A stretch of DNA of 64,000 bases from the NCBI RefSeq assembly GCF_003286085.1, contig NW_020825294.1, positions 11,058,501-11,122,500 on the forward strand. The letters are read 5' to 3'. Within the stretch, counting starts at the first letter, position 1, and each line of letters starts with the position of its first letter. A program made the position numbers and the translations under genes. Below are positions 27,213-38,400 of the stretch, piece after piece. This DNA is from Drosophila persimilis (lineage: Eukaryota; Arthropoda; Insecta; Diptera; Drosophilidae). Below the pieces are notes generated by a model that searched no databases, was not told the origin of the DNA, and was given only the letters and a program-made list of their open reading frames with translations.

Positions 27213-27399
27213 GTTATGACTACGCAGATCTGCTCCCGAGTGATGTGAGAAATGTTTACACCCGAAATCTAAATTGTCTACATCTCGTAGTCAGAGAGGT
27301 CTTTGTGGTTAGTTAGGGGTACATTTTCCTTTGCTTTTTGTAAACGAGGCAGTCTTATCAGCTCTGTCATAAAATCACATTACTCATTGACAATTGAAA

Positions 27400-28663
27400 A
27401 TGAGCTCAAACAAAATACAGAAGACACATTCCTTGACCGGACGGTACTCCGAAGACGCAGTGTCGGTCATATCGCTTTATTTCGAGCAATCCGTAAGTTC
27501 GTCGTTCTCGCATATCCGCAATGACGTTGGAACCACGCCTCAGAATCGGTAAGTCGAGTTTTCCCACAGAATCAAAGGATATTAAAAGGAGTTCTTTCAG
27601 AGTCCTGCAATTGTTGCTGGACTACAAACTCTTCAAGGCGGCTCGGACTATTCAGCGCTTTGTCCGAGGATGGCTCTGCCGGAAGATGTTGGCCAAAGGA
27701 GCGGCTGCAGTCACCACCATCAGCAGATGGTGGCGGGGCTTCCGTGTTCGCCAGAACTACTACGTCCTGATGGAGCAGAGGCTGCAGAAGAAACTTTTGG
27801 ACCACTACTACGAGCAGGCAACTAAGATCCAGACTTTGTTTCGTGGCTGGCGCACCCGTCAGTTCGTGCAGGACTTCAATGGCCTTCAGCTGATTCAGAT
27901 GCAGTTCGCCGAGGATCTGATCAGCTGTTTAGCCCGAAGTCTGCGCGATGTGAAGAATAACGATCAGCTGCCAGGGGTTTACTGCCTGCGCACGGATGGG
28001 TACGATCAATGCTCCCCACATTTTCCCTACCTCCATACTAATAGTAGTGTCGCTGTCAAAACTCGTAGAAGATGCCTTAGGATAATTGAGGACCTGGCTC
28101 GCACCTTCAGCTACCGCTTCCACAACGGTCGTGTGCGGGCTTCGATCGCCAAACGACGCTCATATCTCGAAGATATGCGCCAAAGCTTCCATCTGTCTCA
28201 TGCATACACATTAACGCCCTTCCCAGGTCCTGGTGCTGTCCTGGGGGACTGCACGACTCACGTTGATATCACTGAGCCGGGCTTCTCCAAAGAGACCGAT
28301 TTTCGTATGCAGCGCCTCATATTGATGTTCGAGAAGTCCAAGCGGGATCCGGATGTGGTCAGAGTTCAGAATTCACTGGCGTCCAGTAAGTATTAAATGC
28401 GGTTAATCGCACTGGTCTCGTTTTTATATGAGACATCGACATCCGTCCCTTTAGAACACAGGCGCGATATCCAAACGTCTCTGAAGGCGCAGAAGGAGGA
28501 GAGAATAAAAAACTTCTGCACGTTTGTCTTTCATCGCATAGCCTCAACCATTGGTAATAAGCGCAGTAGCGTCAAAAACTATCTCGACGAATTGTTGTAT
28601 AACGCCGAGGAAATGTGTTGTCACTGCCAGCCAAAATTGGTTACCCAATCGTTGTGTCACTAG
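27400..28663 (+). CDS. SPATA17-like IQ-motif protein (three exons)
   Basis: Exons 27,400-27,548, 27,601-28,385 and 28,455-28,663 join in phase to 380 codons plus stop. The introns are 52 and 69 bp with GTAAGT donors and TTTCAG/TTTAG acceptors. Three calmodulin-binding-type IQ motifs are visible at residues about 66-80 (TIQRFVRGWLCRKML), 89-104 (TISRWWRGFRVRQNYY) and 125-140 (KIQTLFRGWRTRQFV). After these come QLPGVY (172-177) and a later DITEP, which align by eye with QIPGIY and DITEV of vertebrate SPATA17 (361 aa, also three IQ motifs in the N-terminal third). SPATA17 is a testis protein thought to act with calmodulin; a role in the fly testis is inference. The N-terminal 50 residues are Ser-rich and unlike the vertebrate protein. 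AATAAA lies at 28,745, about 80 bp past the stop. Confidence 0.85.
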
Positions 28664-28744
28664 GTGACACCTACACACGTTTAATGGGTTCGGACAAGTT
28701 CATTTTCATTTTTAAATATTTTAACCATACTCGCGGAAAAACGT

Positions 28745-28750
28745 AATAAA
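28745..28750 (+). terminator. Poly(A) signal of the SPATA17-like gene
   Basis: A canonical AATAAA 82 bp downstream of the TAG at 28,661-28,663, on the same strand. Confidence 0.65.
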
Positions 28751-28890
28751 ATTGTTAAATTGTTAAATTGGACTTCAGATAGTGGTGAGTGTTTTATTCG
28801 TGGGTGGTTTTACTTTTGCCTTTCGATCTGTTACCGATATGACAGCGACACGTGCCTCCTCCCGCTGCACAATACTATTCAGAGCTACTC

Positions 28891-28920
28891 CATCCCCATC
28901 CCCATCCCCATCCCCATCTC
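28891..28920. repeat. CCCCAT hexamer array
   Basis: Four to five tandem units, followed by a stray TATCCCCAT. Confidence 0.85.
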
Positions 28921-30354
28921 GTATCCCCATCAGTCACAGAGTTTCAGAAATTCCGGAACATAAAACAGATTTGGTCATACTCATCTCAAGTGAAGAGGAA
29001 GAAGTCAAAGCGCTTAAACTTTTTTAATGCCAAGGCAACAAAAATTGAAGAAGAGGACGAGAAAATTTGTTCCTTTTGCGTGCGTTTTTAGCAGCTCACA
29101 ATTTATTTGCAAACATTTATTATAGTTACTTTTGTTTTATTCGCTTTGAGTACTTTTTCTTGTTAGGGGAATGAAGGAAGGTGGTGCTCGGTAGAGAGAG
29201 AGATGGTAGGAAATGGTGGGTCACTTTTTATGCTGTATTGTTTTATGGTCGCATCGTGGCTGGCAATGAAATGCCCCGCAAACACACGCAAAAAGTGAAC
29301 CAAACCAAAGTTGATAAAAACCTCAGAAGCAGCAGAGAAATGTAAAAGACTTCCAGCTGTGGATGGGGATGGGGACGGGAATCTAGAAAACAAATTAGTT
29401 TAAAGATAAGTAGGTTACGCAATCTTGTGGAGCATACTTTCTGGCATAAAGTGGCTGTCTTGATTAGTCTTCAGAGAGCGACAGAGAAAGAGAGAGCGCA
29501 GCGAGAGCGATGGCAAACACAATCAGGCATCCATTCGCGTCCGACTTCACGTGAAAATGTTGAGCAGCTGTCGATGGCAGGGTGATGGCAGGACGAGGGC
29601 AGGGCGATGGCGAGGTTTAAGGCAAATACGAGTAGCATAAAGCACACTCTCCAAGGAATTGCCAAAGCATCCAGCGAATGCCGGAGGGGAGGTTTCGAGG
29701 GATCTGGGGGATTGAGGCGTGCCCGTAATGCGCCTTTGGCCAAGTGCACTGTAAATACCAAAGCAATTTTCACTGCAAAATTAACAAGCGCCAAACCGCA
29801 ACACAGGCCCGAGGTGCTGAAGTGGATTGGCTTGGACTGGGACTGGGACTGGGCAAGATGATGCTGATACGGATGCTGAAGGTGCACGGACGATGAAAGG
29901 ATGCGAGGATGTGTGAGTGCGAGTGTGAGAGCTCCGGGTTTCATTGAACATGGCTCTAAGTCTGGCCGAGGCGCAAAATACATAATGAATTTTCGTTCCT
30001 CTTGCCGTCTTCCGTCTTCCGCTTGTTTTATTTGTCTTTTTAGCCATTTTTGTTGGTCCTTTACACACACTATATGTCAGGGATCCTTTCTCCGCACACG
30101 AATGCAATTAAGCTGCCTGAACTGAAGCGATTGCCCCAACAAGACTTGAAGTCTTACTCGATTCCCTTTCCGTTCTCAACTGGATCATCAATCGCAAGGA
30201 GAAAGCTATTAGGGGCTTCAATCTCCATGTATCCCCTCTTTCCTTTGACTTTTGCAATAACATTCCTCAGATGCCTCAGAACTTTATTTAAAGAAAGGAA
30301 AAAACACCAAAAACGAGCGGGAATGCTGTGAGCCTGGCAAGGGCCACGACTGTA

Positions 30355-30500
30355 CTTTTATACCCGGCACTGAGTCATGGCAGACAGACATGACTACAAC
30401 GACTCAGCTCTTGATGCTGACCAAGAATATATATACTTTATATAGGTCGGCCTCCTTTCTGGATGCTACACACATCCACTTCCAAACCGGACGTAGTACA
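30355..30500 (+). mobile_element. INE-1/DINE-1-like repeat fragment
   Basis: It starts TTTTATACCCGGCACTGAG. It then carries words typical of these fly repeats: CAGACAGACATG, GACTCAGCTCTTGATGCTGA, the very characteristic AAGAATATATATACTTTATA with GGTCGG, and TTTCTGGATGCTACACACATC with CACTT. The order and spacing match the Drosophila INE-1/DINE-1 (Helitron-related, non-autonomous) consensus as I remember it, with many substitutions. It has no coding capacity. The ends are uncertain. Confidence 0.6.
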
Positions 30501-31055
30501 TCCCTAAGATCTTCTTCTTCGAGGTATAATGATAGCTATAACGATAGAATAGAACCTTTGGATTTTATGCAGAAAATACTCATAAGATATGATTATGGTG
30601 TGTGGTATGTGTATGTGCAACGGTAATAATATGCCGGCTTCTAAATTGTCCACTTTAGTACATATATTTTCTTTTAGTGGGGAAAGCTATAATTATATAA
30701 CATCCGATACATGTATATTGTTGTTTTGTAGGATACTTCTTAATCGTTCAATCGGCATTACAGAAGCTCTTGCAATTGTCCTTTCCCACCATCCCTTTGC
30801 AAACCAATTAGCTTTAAGTTTTAGCTGCCTCCTGAAATATATATGCAATCCAATCATATGTATCAGCATTTAAAGAGTCTCCCATTTCATTCACTCAAGC
30901 ATTTGAACCCCACATACTCGTACACACACAAACAGAAAGCATTCCAATTAGGGGTCAGAGCCTGGAGGCCCGGAGCATTTCCTTAACCCTAATCTTAATT
31001 ATGCAAAAAATGGTTCCATGTGCGAAAATTACCGACAATTAACCCCCTCCAGAAA

Positions 31056-31090
31056 AAGAGAGAGAGAGAGAGAGAGAGGAAGAGAGGGAG
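31056..31090. repeat. GA dinucleotide microsatellite
   Basis: About 12 uninterrupted GA units, then imperfect AGAGGGA. Such tracts can bind GAGA factor; that role here is inference. Confidence 0.85.
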
Positions 31091-31520
31091 GTTCGACGTC
31101 GACCCCGACCCAGATGGGTATGGAGATGGTGCTGAGCCGCCATGCGTCCCAGCTTGACAATAAACTAACACCAAACTGCCGGCCATTTCCAAATGCTTGG
31201 GTCATCAGAATGTGTCAGTCAGGGCAGTTCATGCAAATTTGAAACTTAATCATGGCAAATTATATTACCCGAAGCACCCCTTTGACCCTGCCGAATTGTC
31301 CGTTTATCAAATGGAAAGCACACAACAGCTGTTTAGAGGAGAATAGTTTCAATTTTCCCTCGGTCGGAGTTTCTTCGCTCGTCTGCTTCTCTCTCATGGC
31401 TGTCAAATGAGATTAAAATAAGCTTTTTCATCAATCGACATCGACTTGGACGTTGTTGCTGCTCCCGCTGCTGTGACTGCTATATTCTATCCCTCACATG
31501 ACAATGGCAGCTCGAGACTC

Positions 31521-31563
31521 TATCCCTGTCCTCGTCCCTGTCCCTGTCCCTATCCCTCCCCCA
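31521..31563. repeat. TCCCTG hexamer array
   Basis: TATCCCTGTCC, then CTCGTCCCTG and repeated TCCCTG/TCCCTA units, ending in a C-rich tract. Confidence 0.8.
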
Positions 31564-31696
31564 CCCATCCATGGACTCACAATATAATGGGCCAGGCGAA
31601 TTTATAGCAATTGTGCACTAAAAGGGTTTTATCCACGCACAACAGCTTGACCAATAAAGCAACTAAGCGCATTTGTGCACCACTTCACAATCGTCG

Positions 31697-31755
31697 GCAG
31701 GGGCTGGGGTAGAGGTAGGGGCAGGGGTGGGGGTGGGGGCAGGGGTAGGGGCTAG
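31697..31755 (+). repeat. G-rich GGGGCA/GGGGTA array
   Basis: Nine or ten hexamer-like units, almost all with runs of four or five G, separated by one or two bases, on the plus strand. This is well above the four G-runs needed for a G-quadruplex. Formation is inference. Confidence 0.85.
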
Positions 31756-31783
31756 AGCGTATTGCGATCGTGCCTCATATATG

Positions 31784-31817
31784 CGTATAGTGGGTATAGT
31801 GGGTATAGTGGGTATTG
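31784..31817 (+). repeat. GGGTATAGT 9-bp tandem repeat
   Basis: Three to four units of TATAGTGGG, only 30 bp downstream of the G-rich array. Confidence 0.85.
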
Positions 31818-32136
31818 GGAGCAGGGAGCTCTGCCATGAGCTTTGAGTGCCAGTTTATTGCCAAATTGAGTTCGCCCCCGAAAAGGGAGCGCGACGCCAC
31901 GAAGATGGGGCTGCTGGCAACAAAGCTTTGAGTTCGGGAAAATGTTGTCAACAACAGCTGCACAATTGAGATAAACTTCAATTTTCGTAAATTGTTTAGT
32001 TTATTGAAAAATGTGCGACATGTGAAGACTCTGAGGGGACGGACAGGGACAGGCAGCACTCTGTCAGTGGCTGGTGGGGGGTGGGGGTCTGTTTGGCACA
32101 TTAAGCGCTCTGAATTTTAATTCAATTTAACTTTAG

Positions 32137-32163
32137 TTCCCAGCTTCCCAGCTTCCCAGCTTG
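32137..32163. repeat. CAGCTTCC tandem repeat
   Basis: Three full 8-bp units and a partial one. Confidence 0.85.
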
Positions 32164-35100
32164 CGGACACTCGTAGAGGAGACAGCAATTTATTGCCGCA
32201 TTTTATTCTACGAATTTATTGGATTTGATTGGACTCAACTGTACTGGACATGCTGGCGACTGGCAGCTAACTGAAAAAGAGTGACTGCAAAAAGCGTTCC
32301 TTCCCCATCTAGCAGTTCAAGTAAGCCTGAAAAATTTCGCGGTACTGAGTCTGATTGAGGTTACCTCCGAAGCGAGTTTATTCCTTACAGGAGATGTGTG
32401 CATCAGTTGGATATTTGCCTGGCTCGAAAACTACGAATACCAATGATTTTGTTATTTAAAATTCTCAATCAAACGATTCTCAGTAAAAATGAGAATAGTA
32501 TTTACATGACATTTTACATATCTTCACGATTTTCAGGAGTATAGGCCAAATGTCCCCTTGGGCTTTCAGGAATTAACAGTGGAAATTATGTAACCACATT
32601 TTGTGTAAAAACTTTTTCATTTTCATTTTAGTGCAGAGTTCTTCTTCCACACATTTTCTCAATCAACCGCATAGCCTGACCAGGCTTCCCTTACCCCCTT
32701 CCCCCCTTCTCGACCACGACAATGCCCAAGGCAACAAAGCGTAGATCGAACTTTTCTCTCTTCTTAAGCTACCAAATGAACATTTCTCTTATCGAAAGCC
32801 CCAAAGGTATACCTAAGCACACCCCGACAATATCCAACTGCCTTATCCATTCCCATATTCTTGAATTTGAGAATTCTCGAATTCACGTGCTCCTACTGCT
32901 ATTTCCCCAAGGAACATGTGTGTATGTGAGCTCAAATTATGCGCATGTCGTTGATATTTTTCCGTTTTTCCGGGAGTACTCGTACTCGCACTCGTTCTCG
33001 TATCCGCCGCACTCTTTCTGCCCGGCACGGCAGGGCACGATTTTCAATTCAAATGTTTTTCTTTTTCTCGGGTTCGATTTCGGTGGCGGCGGAAGGTGAG
33101 AGATGCCGCCGCGCTGCATGGGCGTGGCAGTGGTGGGCGAAAAGTTTTCGCATAAAATAAGGCAAGATAAATTGTTAATGCGTCTGTGGGGAAGCGATTA
33201 GCGGTGAATGTGCCGAGTTTATGTCGGAGTTCGTTTTCGGAACAGTCTCCCCCTCGCACTGAAATTTAAATAATATTTGCCGGTGAGAAATTCCCCCAGA
33301 ACCCAGCGCAAATGCAGTTTGAGGAAAGGGGAAAAACTTCCGGATGGCTGTTTGGACGTTTGACCAGAAATGTGTATTTATTTTCCTGCAGCGGATATAT
33401 TTTACAAATCAACTTCTCCATACATAACTGATGTCTGACTGCAGGACGTCATCCGAAAAAGAAAAGGAAAGAAACAATAAAGGGAAAGGGAAGGAAAACT
33501 AAGAGTCCGTTAAAGTCTTGTTGCCATTGGCAATTTATTTCGACCCAGCTCAGCTCGGTTCCGTTCCTGCTTCAAGCCGGGGATTTTGTCCTCTGGTAAG
33601 GCAATTGGCTCTATCCTGTCGGGACAGGAGAAAGGAAGGGGCGATGAATGTGAAGGCACTCTAGGAAGCATTCAGGTGTGCGATTGGCAAATGCAACATC
33701 AACTGCAGCTCATGATAAATCGTTATTTATAATTTGTATTGTAAACGAGGAAATTTTATATTTATTTTCTTCTCCTGGAAACGTCTGAGGATGGAGAAGT
33801 TTGCTAAAGTGGCAGTCAGAGCAAAATGTCCTGAATATACGAGCACCATCGCGTATGTGCACTCTTTCGTACGGAAAAGAGGATTTAGGCCCAGGCACTT
33901 GTGCAGGAAATTCGAATTGCAATGGACTGATTGGGTGGGTTCTTAAAGGCAAATGGAATTGTTATTTATGTGGATAACAGACCCACTCTAGATGCTGCGG
34001 AATTGTGCAAAATCTTTCCATTATATTCCATTAGACACGCTTGGCAGGGGTACATATTTGTTGGCAATTATTCCTTGCATTTCAAACATTAATACAAATT
34101 TGCACGCAATCATCTTTGGCTTGAAGGTACATATATATAATCAGACTATTTATTTCTTGATGTTTTGCAGAAAAGGTAAAATTTTTGATCATTTGATGGA
34201 ACAACAAATCAAAGTATGACTGAGAATTTAGTATATATGAGTGTATACATGGGTAGAGATATTTTTTCACAAATTCTGGGTGTACAATAGTAGTGGAAAA
34301 CCGTACAAATTAATATTCTCAACAGCTCAAAATGAACAAAAAGAGCTAATTACCCACAGTCAGAAAAAGTATTTCCGAATAAGCAACAACTGCTGAATTT
34401 AACAACTTTTCCATAAACCAAACCCCACATTAGCTCATATGTACATATGGCATAACAAAAACCTTACCGCCTCCACCATCCACCCGTCTAGCTAATATTT
34501 TAAACAGAAAAGTTATTACCAGCAATGTACCAGTACTCGTAAATTTTCAAAGGCCAAAAATATACAAAAATGTGTTAACTTGCCCGATGACGGATGGTGG
34601 CGGGGGGGAAGTTTCCGAGGGGGGTCGTGTATATGTACATGTACCCGCACAAGTATGTAACCTAATTTGAAAGGCAAACATAATTTATGGATAATTACAT
34701 ATTTGGGAAAACACACATCCGAGTACCCCGCCCCGCCCCAGCGCCTCATCGACCCACCCCGACCGTACTGCTCTGCAGAGATTTTCATTTGGCTTTCGAA
34801 AGTTTGCAGTTCTGGCCAAATATTTTCATATTGAAATTTTCATTTGCGCTTGAGCTAATGGAAAATACCAACCGAGCAGCCGAGTGCTTAGCTTAAAGCA
34901 TCCGCCGGCTTCATTTGCGATCCGCACTCCTGCCCGGGCCAAGGGAGTGCGACTCTCTGGGCATAAATAAATGCAACTGTCAGTGGCACTGGCTGGAAAA
35001 AAGATAGAAGGAAGCCGGCAGAGAGCTGCACGCCAACTGTCAGCGGGTGAATGCAAGTGACAGGTTTGTGCGGTGTCTGCCAGGAGCAGATGCAGAAGCA

Positions 35101-37830
35101 GTAGCAGGACCAGAACCAGGGGCACAGGCTGCCTGCTCTAGGACCAACGTGAAGTCAGCTGGATGGAGGTCAAAGTTGGCTCTTTAGTGGCTGCCTGGAC
35201 ATATGGCGCATGCCGCTGCCAAGCGGCGACTGTTGCTTACAAGCGTGCGCTCCACTGAGCGCTTGAGTGATAGCACTCCCCACTTCCCCTAAATGCATCC
35301 TGGCAGCATCTTCTGGCTGAGAAATTACCTGACCAAAGTTGCGTAACGAATCAGCCGTAAAGGCAGGCGGGGGGACAGGCACGGAGAAGTAGCCTCTGCT
35401 ACTCCACTGACAGATATTATTATTTATGTGGGGCGTCTTCTCTGTCCCTGTCCATGTTCCTTCGTCTGCTACTTCTTCGAGCTGGGATGCAGTGGGGGAA
35501 AAGTGGAGGGTACTTTGGACCAAGTTTTCGAATCCAAGTTAGTAGAAATTTTACCATTCGTTTTTAAACGTGTCTTCAAAGACTTGTAACCTGGAGAATT
35601 AGTATGGCAGGAACTAGAGTCTAAGGTAAATTTCCTATACATATATGATTCAAAACATAATGGTTATCCTTTTGAAGTGTAAAAATTTTCATTAGTCATG
35701 GAATCCGAAGCGTAAGTTCGTTGAACGTTCGGGGCGATCCCAAATAAGTCGAAACCCGGAGGAGCGCCTTCAACCATCATAAAAAGTTATTTCTCGCGCA
35801 ATTTATTGAAACTTACTTTTCGCATATAATAATCCTCCCTTCCAAATGGAGTACTCCCAGCTCTGCTCACTTTCTACTTTAAATTTATTGATTGAAACTT
35901 TCGAAACTATTCCAGAGGCAGTTTGCGCGGGGAGTAGGCTGGACGACCCAGAACTATTTGGCAACTATTGCCGCGGCGACAATCGAATAAATCACAACTC
36001 CTGCGTCTAATTAAACTTAAGCTGCGCGACCCTTAACACTTGAGCTTTACCCATTGTTCCTGCCACACACTCGCCTCCCCTTTCCCTTTCCCATCCTCGC
36101 GCCCCAGCACACATCAAGTCATTTGCATAAGGAGAGCGTGTTTGCCGGCTACCCGGCAAAAGATCAACTGGGGAGCCATTTCCAGCCTGCTCCAGCACCA
36201 CTGGCCTACCCGGACCCAGAGCCAGAGCCGACATTTGAAATGTGTCTATGCATATGAGAGAAACTTTGTCCTCCGCAACTTGCCCTCCCCATCCCACCAT
36301 CTCTGCCACAGCCACCGACACTGCCACCCGAGTGTTGCGTGGCAAGTGTGTCACGCCCGCGTTCTGTGTCATGTGTGCCAATTAAAGTCGCTGCTGCCAC
36401 GCCCACCCCGAAGTCCTTCGCACTGCGCCTCCAAAAGAAATCGGTTCAAGAGGAACACATCACCATTTGGAGATGCTCGAAGTTTGAATGCTCTGAAGTA
36501 CCGGCGGATTATTTGCATAATCTTCAGTTCATCAAAGAACATTGCCACAAATCATTTAGATGAAATTATACTCGAGTTTTGTTAAGGTATTTAATTGTAA
36601 GAAATCGTTGGTGTGACCTGAGGAAAGCCCTGCCCAAAACCATCAAGAAACACAGCTAACAATCCGCCCAACTTAGAGTTCATTCTAATACACCTTTCAG
36701 CAAACAAAGAGTACAACAAACCTAAGTGGCTTTCTTGCCTTCCCGGGGTGGCTGGTGTGCCCGCTCCTGCTCTTGCTTCTTGGTTTTAGTCCTGGCTCCT
36801 GCTGCTGGCTCCTTATTCCTTGCTGCTTGTTGTGCGCATTATTAGCTGTCGTTTATTTTACACAAGCAGCCGCCAAAAGGAGGCAAACTGCAAGGAGCCG
36901 GAGCCGGAGCCCGGCACTGATCCAGAGACGGAGCTGGAGATGGGGCTGGAGATGGGGCTGGGAGCCCCAGCTGCTTTGGATAACGGTCCCGTCTTCTGGG
37001 GATGGGGAGGGAGGGCAAAACAAATTTCAGATGTCGTCGTCATCGTCGCTCACTTGCTCGTTGGCCCGTTGGCTCGTCTGCCCCACTGGCTGTGCAATGC
37101 GCCTGCTCACAGCGTGTTGCACATGCCGGGACCACCAAGTGGCTGTTTCTGTTTCTGCTGCTGCTTTTCTGTTTCCCTGTTCCCATCCTCTGCCTGACCC
37201 GACTGCTTATCTTTATACATTTAAAGTCATTAGCCACAGTCACTGCTTGACTTTGCTGTTGTTCTTCAAGTTTTCTCCGGCTTTAAGGAGATTCCTGCAG
37301 AAGGGAGCGGCAACTAACTCCATCAGATAAGCCCCTCACGAAAATCAATGTCAGCCCTCGTACAGAAGGAGTTCGAGCTAAGAGCCTGCCAGCCATTCTG
37401 CCAGCCATCGCAAAGAAATTATAAAATAAAAACAAAGTGCAAATATTTTTCTAATGTCTGACAGCAGCTGTTAAATGCTGGAGAAAATCCTAGCAAAGAA
37501 GAGCGGAAAAAACCGGAAACGCGCTGGCCCCCAATAGCAGTGGAGACGGAAAGGGGAAAAGAGAAAGCGGAAAAGGCGACAAGGGGCCTGAGCACTAATG
37601 AACTATGAAAATAGCAAAAGACAAACAAAAACGAAGCTGAACAGACAGTAGACAGTCCGCATGAAAAAGGGCAGTAGCTGCCTCATTGGATACAGTGGGA
37701 CACCTCGATCTGAATTCGGAACTATTCTTATTAAAAGTCTCAGATCCCATACACGCAAGTTTTTTCCGCACTTGTCCTTCATTTCGGCCCACTGTGCTGC
37801 ATAATTAATTAGAAAACAAAGGCAACTCAC

Positions 37831-37940
37831 CGACCAAGAGAACAAAGAGAGCAACAAGCAATCACTTTTAGAATGGGCAAAGAATAGAGCAGTATCCAAG
37901 TGCCGGACTGCTGGAATCCACTCAGCGATGCAGTCGCCAT
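37831..37940 (-). CDS. Candidate first coding exon with hydrophobic leader
   Basis: On the minus strand an ATG at 37,940 (GAGGCAATGGCG) opens 36 codons plus two bases. The peptide starts MATASLSGFQQSGT and then has WILLYSLPILKVIACCSL, a strong signal-peptide or anchor core. It ends exactly at a consensus donor (TTGGTCG|GTGAGTTG, GT at 37,830-37,829), phase 2. The sequence just upstream (CTCCTCCTCTCTCCGCTCC) resembles a 5' untranslated region. Read through, the frame stops almost at once after the donor. It could start a separate secreted or membrane protein gene, or be an upstream leader exon of the gene whose signal-peptide exon is at 24,857. Spliced to the 25,054 acceptor, the frame closes quickly, so there it would act only as an upstream ORF. 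Confidence 0.42.
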
Positions 37941-38360
37941 TGCCTCCTCCCTGGCAGGAGCGGAGAGAGGAGGAGGCAGTGCAACAGTAGCGGCGGCAGC
38001 ATCGGAAGACTGGACGCGGAACGGGAGTCGGTTGCCACAAGATGGTGGTGCTGTGCATTTACTTTTCTGCAGCTTGACAGCGCTCGAAATGAGACAAGTG
38101 GCAACAGCTCCCGCAGCAAAAAAAGGAAAAAACCAAGGGAAAGAGAAAGAGAAAGAAGGAAATGTGGTGGTGGTGGGGAATTTGGGGAGTGGTTGACAAT
38201 AACAAAATGCTAATGCAAAAACGATGGATGGGGCAGGATCCTGGGGGAGCTGGGTCCAAGGAGGAACAAAAAGGTGAAATGCAATCGGTTTGTTGCTGCC
38301 TCGCAACTCGATTCGTTGGGGTTTTGCTCTATTTGGTAATTTATGTGGCGACATGCCCCG

Positions 38361-38400
38361 CATCCAGCATCCAGCACCCAGCAGCCAGCAGCCAGCACCA
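38361..38400. repeat. CATCCAG/CAGCCAG heptamer array
   Basis: Five to six imperfect 7-bp units. Confidence 0.75.

Larger units (their letters stand above)
28751..37830. other. Long non-coding stretch with many tandem arrays
   Basis: No supported gene in about 9 kb. It holds a CCCCAT array, a GA microsatellite, TCCCTG repeats, G-rich arrays, CAGCTTCC repeats and one INE-1/DINE-1-like fragment, listed separately. A minus-strand frame at about 35,960-35,822 of some 50 open codons ending at GTAAGT was noted but not accepted. Most likely intron or intergenic DNA. Confidence 0.45.

Noticed and set aside
35822-35960. About 50 open minus-strand codons ending at GTAAGT
   Set aside because: AT-rich codons, no acceptor or start; likely chance plus a donor-like word.
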